Shown here in pieces: positions 17,241-27,050 of a stretch of DNA of 64,000 nt. The position numbers were made by a program, and so were the translations under genes. Position 1 is the first letter of the stretch. Every line of letters starts with the position of its first letter. The notes beneath the pieces were generated by a model. That model searched no databases. It was given only the letters and a program-made list of their open reading frames with translations, and was not told the DNA's origin. Source of the stretch: Deltaproteobacteria bacterium (lineage in GTDB: Bacteria; Myxococcota; Kuafuiibacteriia; Kuafuiibacteriales; Kuafuiibacteriaceae); assembly GCA_020632995.1 (NCBI GenBank), contig JACKEN010000007.1, forward strand, positions 1 to 64,000. The letters run 5' to 3'.

Positions 17241-20200
17241 ATGACCTCTGACAAGACCTCACCCTCTACTCCCATCGCCATCGTCGGCGTGGGCGCCCGC
17301 TTCCCGAAGGCCAGGGACGTCGACGCGTTCTGGTCGAACATCTACGCGGGCAAGACCGCCTTCGGGCCGGTCCCGAAGGACCGCTGGAACCACGAGGTCT
17401 TCTTCAGCGCCAACCAGCGCGACGTCGACAAGGCGTGGGTGAACGCCGGCTCCTTCATCGACGACTTCCAGGAGTTCGCCGCCCTCCACTACGGCATCGC
17501 CCCGCGCCGCCTGGAGGTCATGGACCCCCAGCAGCGCCTCCTCATCGAGACCACCCGCGTCGCCATCCAGGACGCGGGCTACGAGCAGCGCGACTTCCCC
17601 CGGCGCAGGACCGGCGTCTACGTCGGCCTCTCGATCGCGGAGTTCCAGCAGCTGACGAACGCGCGCCTGCTCGCGATGCGCCTCATCGGCGGCGACTTCG
17701 GCGGCACCCCCGGCTCCGATGAGCTCCGAAAGGCCCTGTTGGACCTCACGGATCACGTGGTGCCGATCCGCGCCTTCACCCTCTCCGGCTCCCTCACCGC
17801 CCTCGCCGCCGCCTCGGTGGCCCAGACCTTCGACCTCGGCGGCCCCGCCTACACCCTGGACTCCGCCTGCGCCTCCGCCTCGATCGCGGTGCACGACGCG
17901 GTGAACCAGCTCCGCACCGGGCACATCGACGCCGCGGTGGCGGGCGGCGCGTACCTCAACCTCGCGCCCGACAACCTGGTGGCCTTCACCAAGATCGGCG
18001 CGATCAGCCCCACCGGGGCGTGCCGGCCCTTCGACGCCAGGGCGGACGGCTTCGTGCAGTCCGACGGCGTGGCGATGATCTTCCTGAAGCGCCTCGAGGA
18101 CGCGCTCGCGGATCAGGACCGCATCTACGCGGTGATCCGGGGCAGCGGGGCCAACAACGACGGCCGCGGCGAGGGCCCCATGACCCCCCGCAAGGAGGGC
18201 CAGCTCGAGGTGCTGCGCGCCGCCTACGCCGACGCCGGCCTCTCCCCCGCCTCCGTCAGCTACTTCGAGGCCCACGGCACCGCCACCAGCATCGGCGACC
18301 CGGTCGAGGTCGAGGCCCTGGGCACCACGCTCTTGGAGTCCGGCGTCACCGCCGAGGCCCCCGCCTACCTGGGCTCGGTGAAGGGCAACATCGGCCACGC
18401 CATGAGCGCGGCCGGCATCGCCGGCCTGGTGAAGGCGATCAAGGTGCTGCAGCACCGCGTCGCGCCGCCGCAACCTGGCTTTCAGAAGCCGAACCCCAAG
18501 CTCAACCTGGACCGCTACCCGCTCCACGTGCCCACCGCCCCCACCGAGCTGTCGCCCCGCGACGACGTGCTCCGTGTCGCGGTGAGCTCCTTCGGGTTCG
18601 GCGGCACCAACAGCCACCTGGTGCTCGAGGAGCCCCCCACCCGGGTCCGGGCGCGGCGGGTCTCCCGCCCGATCTCGGTGGACCTCGGCGAAGGCGCCGG
18701 GGCCGCGCACGCGGACGCGCCGCTCCCCGAGGCGGTGCTGGTCAGCGCCCCCACCCTGCCCCTGTTGGCCGCCCACCTGGGCGAGCTGGCCGACGCGATC
18801 GCGCGCGGGCCGGCGAAGGACGCGTCCCTCGCCGACGTGGCCTACACCCTGAACGCGCGGCGCCGCCACGAGCGCTTCCGCGCGGTGATCGGCGCCGCCA
18901 CCGCGCAGGCCCTGGTGGAGCACCTCCAGGCCGCGCATGATGTCTTGCAGGCGCCCGACAGCGCGGCTCCCCTGACCCTGGGCAGGCACATCGCGGTGTA
19001 CGACGCGGGCGAGCCCGACGCCCCCGCGCGCAAGGTGGCCTTCCTCTTCCCCGGACAGGGCGCCCAGCGCGTGGGCCTGATGGCCGACGTCAAGGCCCGC
19101 TTCGCTGGCTTCTCGAGCGCGTTCGAGGGCTACGCCCGCGCGGCGGACAGCCGCCTGCCCCGCCCGCTCGCGAGCTACCTGTACCCGCAGGACCTGACGA
19201 GCGACCACGCGCGAGAGGAGGCCGAGAAGGCCCTCGAGGCGACCGAGATCTGTCAGCCCGCGATGGCCGCCCTGGGGCTGGCCACCGCGCGGTTCCTCGA
19301 GGACGTGGGCGTCGAGCCCGCGGTCTCCCTCGGCCACAGCCTGGGCGAGTTCGCCGCCCTCGCCTCGGGTGGGATCATCAGCCCCGAGGACGCGGTGCGC
19401 CTGGTGACGGTCCGCGGCGCCGCGATGCGCGCCCTGCCCCTCGACGACACCGGGGCGATGGCCGCGGTGATGGCCGACGAGGCCACCGTGCAGTCCGCCG
19501 TGCAAGACATCCCCGGGGTGTGGGTGGCCAACATCAACCACCCGCGCCAGGTCTCGATCTCCGGCACCACCCTCGGGGTGGCGCGGGCCACCGAGGCCCT
19601 CACCGGGATGGGGCTCGAGGTCCAGCCCCTCTCGGTCTCCCACGCCTTCCACACCCCGATGATGGACGGCGTCTCCCGGAGCCTGGAGCCGGTGGTGGCC
19701 GGCCTCGACTTCAAGGCCCCCACCCACGTGGTCGCCTCCTGCATCGCGGCCACCCCCCACCAGGGGGACCGCGAGCAGACCGCGCAGGTCATCCTGCAGC
19801 ACGCCACCTCGCCGGTGGTCTTCACCCGGGCCCTCCAGCAGGCTCGCGAGGCCGGCGCCTCGGTGTTCGTGCAGGTCGGGGCGGGGGGCGTGCTCACGAA
19901 CCTCGCCCGCGCGACCCTGGGCCGTGACGACGTCTTCACCGTGACCCTGGCCCCGGTGGAGCCGGACGGCGGCTACACCCTGGTGCAGGGCCTCTGCACC
20001 CTGGCCGCCCTCGGCGTCCCGGTGGCCCTCGAGCGCCTCTACGCGGGCGATGAGCGCCGGGTGGTGACCCTGCCCGAGACCCCGCTCGAGCGCGAGGCGT
20101 ACTGGCCGCTCAAGGCCCACGCCCACCCCCAGGCCGAGATCACCGTCGCCCTGCCCGGCGCGGGGGAGAACGCGGTCCACGTGGCCGGGCAGGCGCCCGC

Positions 20201-23200
20201 GCCGGCCGCCGATGGTCAGCCCTCCGCCCCACAGGGCCTGGTGGAGCTTTTCGCGGAGCAGACGCGCATCCTGAGCGCGACCACCGAGATCATCGCGGCC
20301 CAGAACCGCCTCCTGATGGGCGGGAGCACCGAGGACGCGGTGGCCGAGGTCAAGGCCCGGGTCAGCGCCCTGATGACCGAGCCGCGGCCAACGGCAAGCC
20401 AGCCTGCGCCGGCCCCCGCGGCCCTGGCCATGACGCCCGCCGTCCCGACCCCGGCCCTCGCCGCCGGTCCGACCCCGGAGACGGTGCGGGCCCAGGTGAT
20501 GGACGTTGTGGCCCGGGTCAGCGCCTTCCCGAAGGCCAGCCTGCGGGCCGAGCAGCGCCTGGTGGACGAGCTGGGCTTCGACTCGCTCATGGTGGCCGAC
20601 CTCGGCGGGGCGCTGCAAGGCGCCTTCCCCGGGCTGCCGGCCCTACCTCCCAAGCTCTTCAACCTGAAGACCACGGTGAAGGACCTCGCGGACCACGTGG
20701 TGAAGGTGGTGACCGCCCAGAGCGCCCCCACCCTCGACGTGCCCTCCGCCCCCGCGGTGAAGGCCGCGGCCACCCGGTATCGCGTGGTTCCGGTGGAGCG
20801 CCGGCGCGGCGCGTTCGGGGTCGAGGAGGTGCAAGGTCAGACCTGGCTGGTGACCGAGGACGGCTCCGAGCTCACCACCGAGATCAGCGCCAACCTCGCC
20901 ACCCACGGCGCGGACGTGGTGCGGGTGCGCCTGGTGGAGGGCGGCGTGAGCGCACCCGCCACCCTGAAGCGGGGCACCCTCAACGTGTGGCCCACCGCCT
21001 TCGTGGAGGGCCTCCCCGAGGCGTTGGAGCGCTCAGGCATCCAGGTGCACGGCTTCATCCACGGGGCCGCCCTGGCCCTCGCCGACGCGGCGGACTTCGT
21101 GAACCCGGTCGAGGTGCTCCACCCGCTCGCGGCGCGCATGCAGCCCAAGTACCTGGTGACGCTCACCGCGATGGGCGGCCGGCTGGGCCTGGAGCGGGGC
21201 CCGAACCTCGCCCGCAACGTCCTGCAAGCCACGTTGACCGGCTACACCAAGGCGCTGGCCCGAGAGCGGGTCGGCGATCGGATCCGCACCCTGGACCTCG
21301 ACCCGGCGACCAGCCCGGTCCAGACCGCGGCGTGGGTGGTGGACGAGGTGCTCGGCGGTGATCTGGCCCCCGAGGTCGGCTACGACGGCCGCCGCTGGGT
21401 GCCGGAGCTGGTCCCCACGCCGTCTGGCCCCACCAAGCGCAAGCTCACCCGCGAGGACGTCGTGCTGATCACCGGCGGCGCCGGTGAGCTGGGCCGGCTC
21501 GCGGCCCGCTGGGTGGTAGACCAGGGCCCCCGGGCGGTGATCCTGGTCGGCCGCCGCGCCGCGACCCCCGAGATCGACGCCCTGGTGGCGGGGCTCGGCG
21601 CAGGCGGAGTTGCGGTCGAGTACGTGGCGGCCGACGTCACCGACAAGGAGGGCTTCCGGAGCGCCCTGCGCCCGACCCTCGAGCGGCGGGGCCTGGTGAC
21701 GGTGCTCCTGCACGCCGCCGGCCTCATCGAAGACGCCCAGACCCCCAACAAGAGCCTCGAGAGCGTCCGCCGGGTGATGGCGGTGAAGGCGAAGGGCCTG
21801 CAGGTCCTGTTGCGCACCTTCCCCAACCTGCGCGACGTGGTGCTCTTCTCGTCGTGGGCGGGGCGCTTCGGCAACGCGGGTCAGACCGACTACGCGGCGG
21901 CCAACGAGCTCCTCGACCGGGTGGCGGTCATCGGCGCGGGCGCGGCCCGCGTGGTCTCGATCGTCTTCCCGCCGTGGTCCTCCACCGAGATGGTGCGGAG
22001 CATCCCGGCCGGGGTGCGGGCGATGATGGAGGGCCAGGGGGTCACCTTCCTCGACGACGAGGAGGGCCTCGACACCCTCGCCTCCGCGTTCGCGGACGGC
22101 GCCCAGGGCATCGAGCTGGTGGGCCGGGATCTGCCCGCCCGCCCGATCGAGGCGGTGCACACCGAGCGCTTCTCGCTCGGCCGGCACCCCTACCTCGACG
22201 ACCACCGCCTCAAGGGGCGGCCGGTGGTGCCGCTCGCCTCGGTCACCGACCTGGTGGCGTGGGCCTTCCGCGAGACCGCCGGCCGCGAGGGGCCGCTGGT
22301 GGTGGAGGACCTCGAGCTCACCCGCGGGGTGATGGGCGAGGACGTCGCCCGGGTCGAGGTCTCCGCCCGGCGCGGGCACGACGGCTTCACCCGGGGCGAG
22401 ATCGAGGTGCGGGTCGACGACGCGGTGGCCTACCGCGCGCGCGCCAGCAACACGGTCGAGGATGTCCCCCCCGCCCCGATCCTCTCCGGCGAGGCGGTAG
22501 CCCCGGCCGCCGACCTCGACACCTTCTACCGGGAGCAGACCTTCCACGGCCCGCAGCTCCGCGGGGTGCAACAGATCCTGCGGACGACCGCGAGCGGGGT
22601 GGAGGGCCTGGTGCGGGCCGCCTCGATCTCGAGCTGGCTCACCGACGGCCACCGGCACGGGTGGACGGTGGACCCGCTGGTGCTCGACGGCTCGTTCCAG
22701 CTCGCTGGGTACTGGCTGTTCCAGCACCACGGCAAGGCAGGTTTCCCGACCGGCTTCGATCGCCTGGTGCTGAGCCTGCCCTTCGGGGCCGGCCCCATCC
22801 GGGCCACCGTGACCCTGCGCGACGTCACCGACGAGGGCTTCGCCGGTGACATCCACTACGCCGACGAGGCGGGACGGCCGGTGGGCATGCTCACCGGGAT
22901 CCGCGGCCGCTTCGCCGACGTGAGCGCGCAGCCAGCCAAGAGTAATGGCGCGCCGGCCGCCAACCTCGAGAGCGTGCCGGACGAGGCCTGGCAGATCGAC
23001 AAGTTCCCCGAGGTGGAGGAGCTGGACCAGCGCCTCCAGATGGCCGAGCTGGTGGGCCTCCGGAACCCGTACTTCCACGTGCACGAGGGCACCGCCCGCG
23101 ACACCAGCGTGGTGGACGGGGTCGAGATGCTCAACTTCTCGAGCTACAACTACCTCGGCTTCTCGGGCCACCCCGAGGTGGTGGCCGCCGCCCAGGAGGC

Positions 23201-24224
23201 CATCGCCCGCTACGGGACCTCGGTCTCCGCAAGCCGGGTTGCATCAGGCGAGCGCCCCTTCCACGGAGCGCTGGAGCGGGGGCTGGCCGAGCACGTCGGG
23301 GTCGAGGACGCCATCGTGTTCACCGCCGGTCACGCCACCAACGTCACCACGGTCGGGCACATGATGGACCGCCAGGACCTGGTGGTGCACGACTCGCTGA
23401 TCCACGACAGCATCCTCCAGGGCATCTACCTGTCGGGCGCCACGCGGCGACCCTTCCCCCACAACGACCTGGAGGCGCTGGACCGGATGCTGGGCCAGGT
23501 GCGGGGCAACTACCGCCGGGTGTTGATCGCGGCCGAAGGCATCTATTCAATGGATGGCGATATCTGCGACCTGCCGCGGCTCATCGAGATCAAGAAGCGC
23601 CACAAGGCGATGCTCATGGTGGACGAGGCTCACAGCGGCGGGGTGCTCGGGCACGCGGGGCGCGGCATCGCGCACCACTTCCCCGGTGTGGATCCCAACG
23701 ACGTGGACATCTGGATGGGCACCCTGTCCAAGTCCTTCGCGAGCTGCGGCGGCTACATCGCGGGGAGCAAGGCGCTCGTGCGCTACCTGAAGTACACCGG
23801 CCCCGGCTTCGTGTACTCCGCCGGCATCACGCCCCCCAACGCGGCGGCGGCGCTCAAGTCGCTGGAGCTCATGCACCGGCACCCGGAGATCGTGAAGCAG
23901 TGTCGGCAGCGCTCGCTGTTCTTCCTCGAGCGGGCGCGGGCCAAGGGCATCGACGTGGGTGACGCGATCGGCGCCGCGGTGGTGCCGGCGATCATCGGGA
24001 ACTCGCTGGTGTGCGTGAAGCTGTCCGAGAACCTGGCCAAGCGGAAGATCAACGTCCAGCCCATCGTGTACCCCGCGGTGGAGGACGAGAAGGCGCGCCT
24101 CAGGTTCTTCATCAGCGCCACCCACACCGAGGCGCAGCTGGCCCACACGGTGGACGTGCTGGTGGAGGAGCTGGCCAGGGTGCGGGCCGAGACCCTCGGT
24201 GAGGGTGCAGGCGCGCGGCTCTAG
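17241..24224 (+). CDS. Type I polyketide synthase (KS-AT-ACP-KR-DH) fused to a serine-palmitoyltransferase-like PLP domain
   Basis: A 2,327-residue protein from ATG 17241. Domains in order: ketosynthase (about 10-445; Cys210 in DSACAS, then HGTATSIGDP and KGNIGHAMS); acyltransferase (about 597-900; Ser700 in GHSLGE, His in SHAFHTPM); a helical, probably coiled-coil stretch (about 999-1030); ACP (Ser1115 in LGFDSL); ketoreductase (GGAGELG 1412-1418, Tyr1551 in QTDYAAAN); dehydratase (His1655 in HRLKGRPVVP, Asp1816 in DPLVLDG); no enoylreductase; and an alpha-oxoamine synthase (about 1930-2320; DEAHSGG, PLP-lysine Lys2164 in TLSKSFASCGGYIAG). The SKSFASxGG string is closer to serine palmitoyltransferase than to AONS or KBL. 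Predicted action: one malonyl extension, reduction, dehydration, then decarboxylative condensation with an amino acid, releasing an unsaturated alpha-aminoketone. The substrate amino acid is inferred. Confidence 0.92.
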   Translation: MTSDKTSPSTPIAIVGVGARFPKARDVDAFWSNIYAGKTAFGPVPKDRWNHEVFFSANQRDVDKAWVNAGSFIDDFQEFAALHYGIAPRRLEVMDPQQRLLIETTRVAIQDAGYEQRDFPRRRTGVYVGLSIAEFQQLTNARLLAMRLIGGDFGGTPGSDELRKALLDLTDHVVPIRAFTLSGSLTALAAASVAQTFDLGGPAYTLDSACASASIAVHDAVNQLRTGHIDAAVAGGAYLNLAPDNLVAFTKIGAISPTGACRPFDARADGFVQSDGVAMIFLKRLEDALADQDRIYAVIRGSGANNDGRGEGPMTPRKEGQLEVLRAAYADAGLSPASVSYFEAHGTATSIGDPVEVEALGTTLLESGVTAEAPAYLGSVKGNIGHAMSAAGIAGLVKAIKVLQHRVAPPQPGFQKPNPKLNLDRYPLHVPTAPTELSPRDDVLRVAVSSFGFGGTNSHLVLEEPPTRVRARRVSRPISVDLGEGAGAAHADAPLPEAVLVSAPTLPLLAAHLGELADAIARGPAKDASLADVAYTLNARRRHERFRAVIGAATAQALVEHLQAAHDVLQAPDSAAPLTLGRHIAVYDAGEPDAPARKVAFLFPGQGAQRVGLMADVKARFAGFSSAFEGYARAADSRLPRPLASYLYPQDLTSDHAREEAEKALEATEICQPAMAALGLATARFLEDVGVEPAVSLGHSLGEFAALASGGIISPEDAVRLVTVRGAAMRALPLDDTGAMAAVMADEATVQSAVQDIPGVWVANINHPRQVSISGTTLGVARATEALTGMGLEVQPLSVSHAFHTPMMDGVSRSLEPVVAGLDFKAPTHVVASCIAATPHQGDREQTAQVILQHATSPVVFTRALQQAREAGASVFVQVGAGGVLTNLARATLGRDDVFTVTLAPVEPDGGYTLVQGLCTLAALGVPVALERLYAGDERRVVTLPETPLEREAYWPLKAHAHPQAEITVALPGAGENAVHVAGQAPAPAADGQPSAPQGLVELFAEQTRILSATTEIIAAQNRLLMGGSTEDAVAEVKARVSALMTEPRPTASQPAPAPAALAMTPAVPTPALAAGPTPETVRAQVMDVVARVSAFPKASLRAEQRLVDELGFDSLMVADLGGALQGAFPGLPALPPKLFNLKTTVKDLADHVVKVVTAQSAPTLDVPSAPAVKAAATRYRVVPVERRRGAFGVEEVQGQTWLVTEDGSELTTEISANLATHGADVVRVRLVEGGVSAPATLKRGTLNVWPTAFVEGLPEALERSGIQVHGFIHGAALALADAADFVNPVEVLHPLAARMQPKYLVTLTAMGGRLGLERGPNLARNVLQATLTGYTKALARERVGDRIRTLDLDPATSPVQTAAWVVDEVLGGDLAPEVGYDGRRWVPELVPTPSGPTKRKLTREDVVLITGGAGELGRLAARWVVDQGPRAVILVGRRAATPEIDALVAGLGAGGVAVEYVAADVTDKEGFRSALRPTLERRGLVTVLLHAAGLIEDAQTPNKSLESVRRVMAVKAKGLQVLLRTFPNLRDVVLFSSWAGRFGNAGQTDYAAANELLDRVAVIGAGAARVVSIVFPPWSSTEMVRSIPAGVRAMMEGQGVTFLDDEEGLDTLASAFADGAQGIELVGRDLPARPIEAVHTERFSLGRHPYLDDHRLKGRPVVPLASVTDLVAWAFRETAGREGPLVVEDLELTRGVMGEDVARVEVSARRGHDGFTRGEIEVRVDDAVAYRARASNTVEDVPPAPILSGEAVAPAADLDTFYREQTFHGPQLRGVQQILRTTASGVEGLVRAASISSWLTDGHRHGWTVDPLVLDGSFQLAGYWLFQHHGKAGFPTGFDRLVLSLPFGAGPIRATVTLRDVTDEGFAGDIHYADEAGRPVGMLTGIRGRFADVSAQPAKSNGAPAANLESVPDEAWQIDKFPEVEELDQRLQMAELVGLRNPYFHVHEGTARDTSVVDGVEMLNFSSYNYLGFSGHPEVVAAAQEAIARYGTSVSASRVASGERPFHGALERGLAEHVGVEDAIVFTAGHATNVTTVGHMMDRQDLVVHDSLIHDSILQGIYLSGATRRPFPHNDLEALDRMLGQVRGNYRRVLIAAEGIYSMDGDICDLPRLIEIKKRHKAMLMVDEAHSGGVLGHAGRGIAHHFPGVDPNDVDIWMGTLSKSFASCGGYIAGSKALVRYLKYTGPGFVYSAGITPPNAAAALKSLELMHRHPEIVKQCRQRSLFFLERARAKGIDVGDAIGAAVVPAIIGNSLVCVKLSENLAKRKINVQPIVYPAVEDEKARLRFFISATHTEAQLAHTVDVLVEELARVRAETLGEGAGARL

Positions 24225-24234
24225 CAGGTCTTCT

Positions 24235-24251
24235 CACCCGGCCCCCGGGTG
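24235..24251. terminator. GC hairpin after the PKS-SPT gene
   Basis: CACCCGG-CCC-CCGGGTG, a 7-bp stem with a 3-nt loop, lies 10 bp after the megasynthase stop. There is no T-tract, so it is at best a weak or Rho-assisted terminator. Confidence 0.35.
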
Positions 24252-24267
24252 GTATGCTCCGCCCCCG

Positions 24268-26478
24268 ATGCGCCGAAGCCTCGCCCTCCCGCTCACCGCC
24301 GCCCTCACCGTGGGCGCCTGCACAAAAAAGCCGGCCGACGAGGCCCCCGCCGCTCCCGCGCCGGCCCCGGCGGCGAAGCAAGCCGCCTTGACGGTGGCCG
24401 CGCCCCCCGCCTCCGAGAAGCGGCCGGTGAGCGACGACTACCACGGGGTGGCGGTGAGCGAGGACTACCGCTGGCTCGAGGACGGCGCCGCGCCCGAGGT
24501 GAAGGCTTGGTCGGCGGCCCAGAACGCGTACGCCCGCGCGTACCTGGACGCCCTTCCGGGTCGCGACGCGATCCAGAAGCGGGTGAGCGAGGTGCTCGAG
24601 GCGGACTCCGAGTCGTACTTCGGGGTGAGCAAGATCGAGGGGGGCTTTCTGGCCATGAAGCGCCAGCCCCCGAAGCAGCAGCCGTTCCTGGTGTGGCTGG
24701 CCGACCTCGACGCGCCCGACGCGGCGCGGGTGGTGGTCGATCCCAACGCGATGGACGACAAGGGCACCACCCACCTGGACTGGTTCGTGGCCGCCCCCGA
24801 CGGCAAGCACGTCGCGGTCTCGATCTCGAAGGCGGGCACCGAGAGCGGCGACGTGCACGTGTTCGAGGTCGGCACCGGCAAGGAGGCCTTCGAGGTCATC
24901 CCGCGGGTGAACGGCGGCACCGCGGGCGGCGACCTCGCGTGGGCGCCGGACGGCAAGGGCTTCTATTACACCCGCTACCCACGCGGTGAGGAGCGGCCGG
25001 CCGAGGACCGCGACTTCTACCAGCAGCTCTACTTCCACGCGCTCGGCACCCCCACCGAGAAGGACCGCTACGAGCTGGGCAAGGATCTGCCCCGCATCGC
25101 AGAGATCCAGGTGGCCATGCACAAGGCCTCGGGCCGCATGCTGGTGACGGTGCAGAAGGGCGACGGCGGCGAGTTCCAGATCTACCTGCGCGATGGCAAG
25201 GGCAAGTACACCCGCCTCGCTGACTTCCCCGACCAGATCCTGCAGGCCACCTTCGGCCCCAAGGACGACCTCTACCTCCTGTCCCGGGCCGGGGCGCCGC
25301 GCGGCAAGGTCCTGCACATGCCGATCGCCAAGCTGGATCCCAAGTCGGCCGAGGTGATCATCCCCGAGGGCGAGGACACCATCGTCGAGGACTTCTGGGG
25401 CCCGCCCACCGTGCTCGCCACCGACACCCGGCTCTACGTGCAGTACCAGCTCGGCGGCCCCTCCGAGATCCGCGCCTTCACCCTCGACGGCAAGCCCGCG
25501 GCCGGCCCCAAGGTGCCCGACGTCTCCGACGTCTCGGGCGTGCAGCGGACCGAGGGCGACGACCTGATCTTCTCGGTCACGTCGTTCCTCGCCCCCTCGG
25601 CGTACTACCGCTTCGACGCCAAGGCCGACACCACCACCAAGACCGGGCTGGCCGCCAAGAGCCCCATGGACACCAGCAAGATGAAGGTGCTGCGGGAGTT
25701 CGCCACCTCGAAGGACGGCACCAAGGTGCCGGTGAACATCATCACGTCCGACGCCATCGCCAAGGATGGCAAGGCGGCCTGCGTCGTCTACGGCTACGGC
25801 GGCTACGGCGTGAACCTGACCCCCGGCTTCAGCCCCCGGAACCTCCTGTTCGTGGAGCGCGGGGTGGTCTACGCGCTGGCCAACATCCGAGGCGGCGGTG
25901 AGTTCGGCGAGCAGTGGCACAAGCAAGGCAACTTGACGAACAAGCAGAACGTCTTCGACGACTTCGCCGCCGCGGCGAAGCACATGGTGAGCTCCGGCTA
26001 CTGCGCGGCCGACCGGGTGGGCATCCTGGGCGGGAGCAACGGCGGCCTCCTGATGGGCGCCACCCTCGTACAGCACCCCGAGCTGGCCAAGGCGGTCGTC
26101 TCGTTCGTGGGCATCTACGACATGCTCCGGGTGGAGCTGTCCGCCAACGGGGCCTTCAACGTGACCGAGTTCGGCACGGTGAAGGACAAGGCGCAGTTCG
26201 ATGCGCTGTTCGCCTACTCGCCGTATCACAACGTGAAGGACGGCACCGCGTACCCGCCCGTCCTCTTCATCACCGGCGAGAACGACCCGCGGGTGGACCC
26301 GATGCAGTCCCGGAAGATGACCGCGCGCCTCCAGGCGGCGAGCACGCCGCTGCAACCCGTCTTGCTTCGCACCTCCCAGGACGCCGGCCACGGCGGAGGT
26401 ACGGGGCTGAAGGAGCGTGTGGCGCAGTATGTGGATATGTACGCGTTCTACCTCCACAACCTGGGGGTCACACCTTGA
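24268..26478 (+). CDS. S9A prolyl oligopeptidase, predicted lipoprotein
   Basis: A 736-residue protein. Start 24268 gives a lipoprotein signal (MRRSLALPLTAALTVGAC) with the lipidated Cys at 18, followed by an Ala/Pro linker. A seven-bladed propeller region precedes the alpha/beta-hydrolase domain, where the catalytic set is visible: Ser in GGSNGG, Asp in GENDPRVDP and His in DAGHGGG. The family cleaves proline-containing oligopeptides. Lipidation places it in the periplasm or on the outer membrane. It follows the megasynthase by 43 bp with a hairpin between, so co-transcription is uncertain. Confidence 0.92.
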   Translation: MRRSLALPLTAALTVGACTKKPADEAPAAPAPAPAAKQAALTVAAPPASEKRPVSDDYHGVAVSEDYRWLEDGAAPEVKAWSAAQNAYARAYLDALPGRDAIQKRVSEVLEADSESYFGVSKIEGGFLAMKRQPPKQQPFLVWLADLDAPDAARVVVDPNAMDDKGTTHLDWFVAAPDGKHVAVSISKAGTESGDVHVFEVGTGKEAFEVIPRVNGGTAGGDLAWAPDGKGFYYTRYPRGEERPAEDRDFYQQLYFHALGTPTEKDRYELGKDLPRIAEIQVAMHKASGRMLVTVQKGDGGEFQIYLRDGKGKYTRLADFPDQILQATFGPKDDLYLLSRAGAPRGKVLHMPIAKLDPKSAEVIIPEGEDTIVEDFWGPPTVLATDTRLYVQYQLGGPSEIRAFTLDGKPAAGPKVPDVSDVSGVQRTEGDDLIFSVTSFLAPSAYYRFDAKADTTTKTGLAAKSPMDTSKMKVLREFATSKDGTKVPVNIITSDAIAKDGKAACVVYGYGGYGVNLTPGFSPRNLLFVERGVVYALANIRGGGEFGEQWHKQGNLTNKQNVFDDFAAAAKHMVSSGYCAADRVGILGGSNGGLLMGATLVQHPELAKAVVSFVGIYDMLRVELSANGAFNVTEFGTVKDKAQFDALFAYSPYHNVKDGTAYPPVLFITGENDPRVDPMQSRKMTARLQAASTPLQPVLLRTSQDAGHGGGTGLKERVAQYVDMYAFYLHNLGVTP

Positions 26479-26497
26479 TCCGATCCAGGAGCCGCCC

Positions 26498-26511
26498 TGG
26501 ACAAACGTCCA
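26498..26511. promoter_or_regulatory. Short inverted repeat between peptidase and receiver gene
   Basis: TGGAC-AAAC-GTCCA, perfect 5-bp arms, lies 20 bp after the peptidase stop in a 105-bp gap. It is too short to assign as terminator or operator. Confidence 0.25.
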
Positions 26512-26583
26512 ATTCGTAGCTCATGCTCGATTTCCCAGGGTAAACGCCCAATAGACTCAGGGTCTGCGCTAGGGTGTAGCCTG

Positions 26584-27003
26584 ATGAACGTGACGATTGG
26601 GGGACCAGGCCAAGGCACACCTGACGGAGCGGACGCGTGGCATCCCGGCGGGCCGGTGCTGGTCATCGACGACGACGCCGCGGTGCTGAGCGTGACCCGC
26701 CGACAGCTCGAGCGGGTCGGGATTTCCGCCTACACCGCGCTCGATGCAGAGGCGGCGATGGTGATCTTCAAGGAGCACCAGAGTGAGATCTCCGCCGTGC
26801 TCATCGACCTCTCCCTCCGCGATCTCGGCGGTGAGCAGATGCTGGCCAACCTGCGGGCGCTGCGCCCGGATATGCCCGCCCTCTTCATCAGCGGTGAGTT
26901 GACCTCGGACGCGCTGGCAGACGATCACGTGGCCTACGTGGCCAAGCCCTTCCGCGCCGCCAACCTCGTGAAAGCGCTCAGGTCCGTCATGGAGGACGCC
27001 TGA
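26584..27003 (+). CDS. Stand-alone response-regulator receiver protein
   Basis: A 139-residue protein consisting of a variable 23-residue leader and one receiver domain. The acidic cluster IDDDAAV, the phospho-acceptor Asp in LIDLSLRD, Ser in FISGE and Lys in VAKPF are all present, so it should be phosphorylated. There is no output domain. Its stop touches the next gene (livM-like), but no histidine kinase is adjacent and the partner is unknown. Confidence 0.88.
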   Translation: MNVTIGGPGQGTPDGADAWHPGGPVLVIDDDAAVLSVTRRQLERVGISAYTALDAEAAMVIFKEHQSEISAVLIDLSLRDLGGEQMLANLRALRPDMPALFISGELTSDALADDHVAYVAKPFRAANLVKALRSVMEDA

Positions 27004-27050
27004 TCGACGGCTACCTTGCCTACCTGGTCACCCAGCTCCTGATCTCCGCG

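Noticed and set aside
17259..20618. Antisense open frame of about 1,119 residues opposite the PKS
   Set aside because: Composition is His/Gly/Arg/Ala-rich with no domain, and it mirrors the coding strand of an obvious megasynthase; long antisense frames are expected at this GC content.
24199..24267. Longer N-terminus for the S9 peptidase
   Set aside because: It would bury the lipoprotein signal that begins at 24268.
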